Source: an uncultured Clostridia bacterium (GTDB lineage Bacteria > Bacillota > Clostridia > Peptostreptococcales > Anaerovoracaceae). Taken from it: 5,133 bases of DNA. Positions 4,686-5,133 of the stretch are shown piece after piece. The stretch covers positions 1 to 5,133 of the forward strand of contig CAKQUI010000136.1 of the NCBI GenBank assembly GCA_934277495.1, in the 5' to 3' direction. Position numbers and translations under genes: made by a program. The stretch's first letter is position 1; every line of letters starts with the position of its first letter. The notes under the pieces are model-generated. The model was not told the origin of the DNA. It made no database searches and saw only the letters and a list, made by a program, of their open reading frames with translations.

Positions 4686-4716
4686 ATTTTCCACTCCAGC
4701 TGAAGCTGGGGAAAAT
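4686..4716 (-). repeat. REP-like bulged hairpin 5 (CCAGC variant)
   Basis: ATTTTCC, ACT bulge, CCAGC, TGAA loop, GCTGG, GGAAAAT. The inner stem has changed from CCGGC/GCCGG to CCAGC/GCTGG, a two-sided compensatory change that keeps all pairs. Confidence 0.75.
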
Positions 4717-4764
4717 CCGCCCAGGACCTTCCACGATCCGCTTCTCATATCGGGACAGGTCTCC

Positions 4765-4819
4765 AAAAAAAGCACCCCTCTGCGTATCTTCAAAGACCTA
4801 ACGATACACAAATGGATGC
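4765..4819 (-). terminator. H2 intrinsic terminator, copy 2
   Basis: The stem at 4803-4819 with 4772-4788 has one A-G mismatch and three G-U pairs and is followed directly by seven U (4765-4771). Of the two copies this has the cleaner U-run. If it works, most transcripts from the copy 2 promoter would stop here, about 290 bases before the ykkC-like start. Confidence 0.68.
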
Positions 4820-4862
4820 CGATGCATCAACTGCCCGGTGGCAGTACGATATTTTTCTCAGT
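4765..4862 (-). ncRNA. Candidate structured small RNA or leader, copy 2
   Basis: The predicted transcript is about 98 nt, from about 7 bases after TAGAAT to the U-run. H1 (4830-4845) is a perfect ACUGCC/GGCAGU stem with an ACCG loop. The competing hairpin is GAUGC-AUCG-GCAUC (4815-4828). H2 (4772-4819) again pairs at 16 of 17 positions, and its loop GUUAGGUCUUUGAA differs from copy 1 by one base. Relative to copy 1, the H1 pair G-U became G-C and an H2 pair U-A became U-G, both harmless on the minus strand. It lies upstream of ykkC-like and could be a leader for it, or an independent small RNA. Confidence 0.58.
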
Positions 4863-4868
4863 ACCTTG

Positions 4869-4897
4869 ATTCTACCATGACAGCGTATGATTGTAAA
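4869..4897 (-). promoter_or_regulatory. Sigma-70-type promoter of repeat copy 2
   Basis: TTTACA (4892-4897), 17 bases, then TAGAAT (4869-4874): each hexamer matches the consensus at five of six positions and the spacing is ideal. The block before it, GCAGGCTC, is conserved with copy 1 apart from a one-base indel. It is the best promoter I see upstream of the ykkC-like gene. Confidence 0.65.
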
Positions 4898-4998
4898 GAG
4901 CCTGCGCCGAGTCCGGGACAGCATCGTACACTACGACCTGAAAGCAGAGATCCGCTGATCCCGGCCGCATACACACCGCCGCACGAGGACAGATTGTG

Positions 4999-5133
4999 TC
5001 ACTGCGGCTTCACGGCTTTCTCTATGACGCATCTATGTTCCTTCGTCTGACGGTCGTAGGATACGCCTACCAGCAGGATGCTGCCGCTGTACTCTTCAAG
5101 GCTGCGGCAGTATTCCCTGTTTTTGATCTGTTC
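4999..5133 (-). CDS. PD-(D/E)XK nuclease-like (DUF1703) protein, C-terminal fragment
   Basis: An open frame enters from the right edge and runs 44 codons to TGA. It ends EYSGSILLVGVSYDRQTKEH and then RCVIEKAVKPQ. The pattern of a short helix, then ILLVGVSYD, then T-K-x-H-x-CVIE is what I recall at the C-terminus of AAA-ATPase-like/PD-(D/E)XK (PF08011, DUF1703) proteins, common and multi-copy in gut anaerobes. Their function is unclear; links to restriction or toxin-antitoxin-like defence have been proposed. The start, the ATPase domain and most of the nuclease-like domain lie outside the window, so nothing can be said about whether the gene is intact. Repeat copy 2 begins about 95 bases past its stop, and no clear terminator separates them. 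Confidence 0.7.
   Translation of the reverse strand, partial: EQIKNREYCRSLEEYSGSILLVGVSYDRQTKEHRCVIEKAVKPQ

Larger units (their letters stand above)
4503..4905 (-). repeat. Modular repeat element, copy 2
   Basis: Second copy of the element at 903-1357, same orientation. It has the conserved GCAGGCTCTTTACA block (4892-4905), a better promoter, the H1/H2 cassette (4772-4845), two REP-like hairpins (4551-4581, 4686-4716) and the TTCTGCC stem (4503-4541). A unique segment of about 48 bases (4717-4764) lies between the U-run and the REP-like part. The module at 4604-4635 is the reverse complement of 978-1009 in copy 1 (29 of 32 bases). It ends about 30 bases before the ykkC-like ATG. Confidence 0.8.

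Noticed and set aside
4830..4845. H1 as a guanidine-II (mini-ykkC) hairpin, given its place upstream of a ykkC-like gene
   Set aside because: Guanidine-II needs two hairpins with ACGR loops. Here there is one hairpin with an ACCG loop, and the same element also precedes the nim-like gene.

Overview
The window fits a Gram-positive anaerobe of the Clostridia type. It has strong AGGAGG-like ribosome sites, a B. subtilis-like YkkC/YkkD transporter pair, a Nim-type flavoprotein, a three-domain Ada-AraC-AlkA protein and the tail of a PD-(D/E)XK/DUF1703 protein. This placement is inference; there is no rRNA or other marker to fix the genus.

Every supported gene is on the minus strand, so the region reads from high to low coordinates. 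It opens with the last 44 residues of a DUF1703-type protein (4999-5133). A repeat element follows (copy 2, about 4503-4905), then the paired SMR exporter genes ykkC-like (3992-4471) and ykkD-like (3677-3991), which abut with no gap. A 335-base gap with one long hairpin separates these from the Ada-AraC-AlkA gene (1878-3341) and a GNAT acetyltransferase (1389-1832). A second copy of the repeat element (about 903-1357) lies between the GNAT gene and a Nim-like flavoprotein gene (339-830). The last 338 bases are AT-rich and apparently non-coding.

The genes share a theme of chemical defence: cation or drug efflux, alkylation repair, acetylation, and nitro-compound or flavin chemistry. That theme is inferred from family membership. 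It does not show that the genes are co-regulated.

The main novelty is the repeat element. Read on the minus strand, both copies carry the same ordered parts: a conserved GCAGG(G)CTCTTTACA block that includes a -35 box, a -10 box 17 bases on, a 6-bp hairpin (H1), a small hairpin that would block the next one, a 17-step hairpin (H2) and a run of U. This looks like a compact gene for an RNA of roughly 100-125 nt, or an attenuated leader. Base changes between copies keep the pairing only if the minus strand is the transcript, because they appear as G-U pairs there and as A-C mismatches on the plus strand. Behind this cassette lies a mosaic of REP-like bulged hairpins (five in all) with compensatory base changes, a perfect 79-bp tandem duplication, a variable-loop stem and a module that is inverted between the copies. 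Each copy ends just upstream of a resistance-type gene (nim-like and ykkC-like), so these genes may depend on read-through from the cassette.
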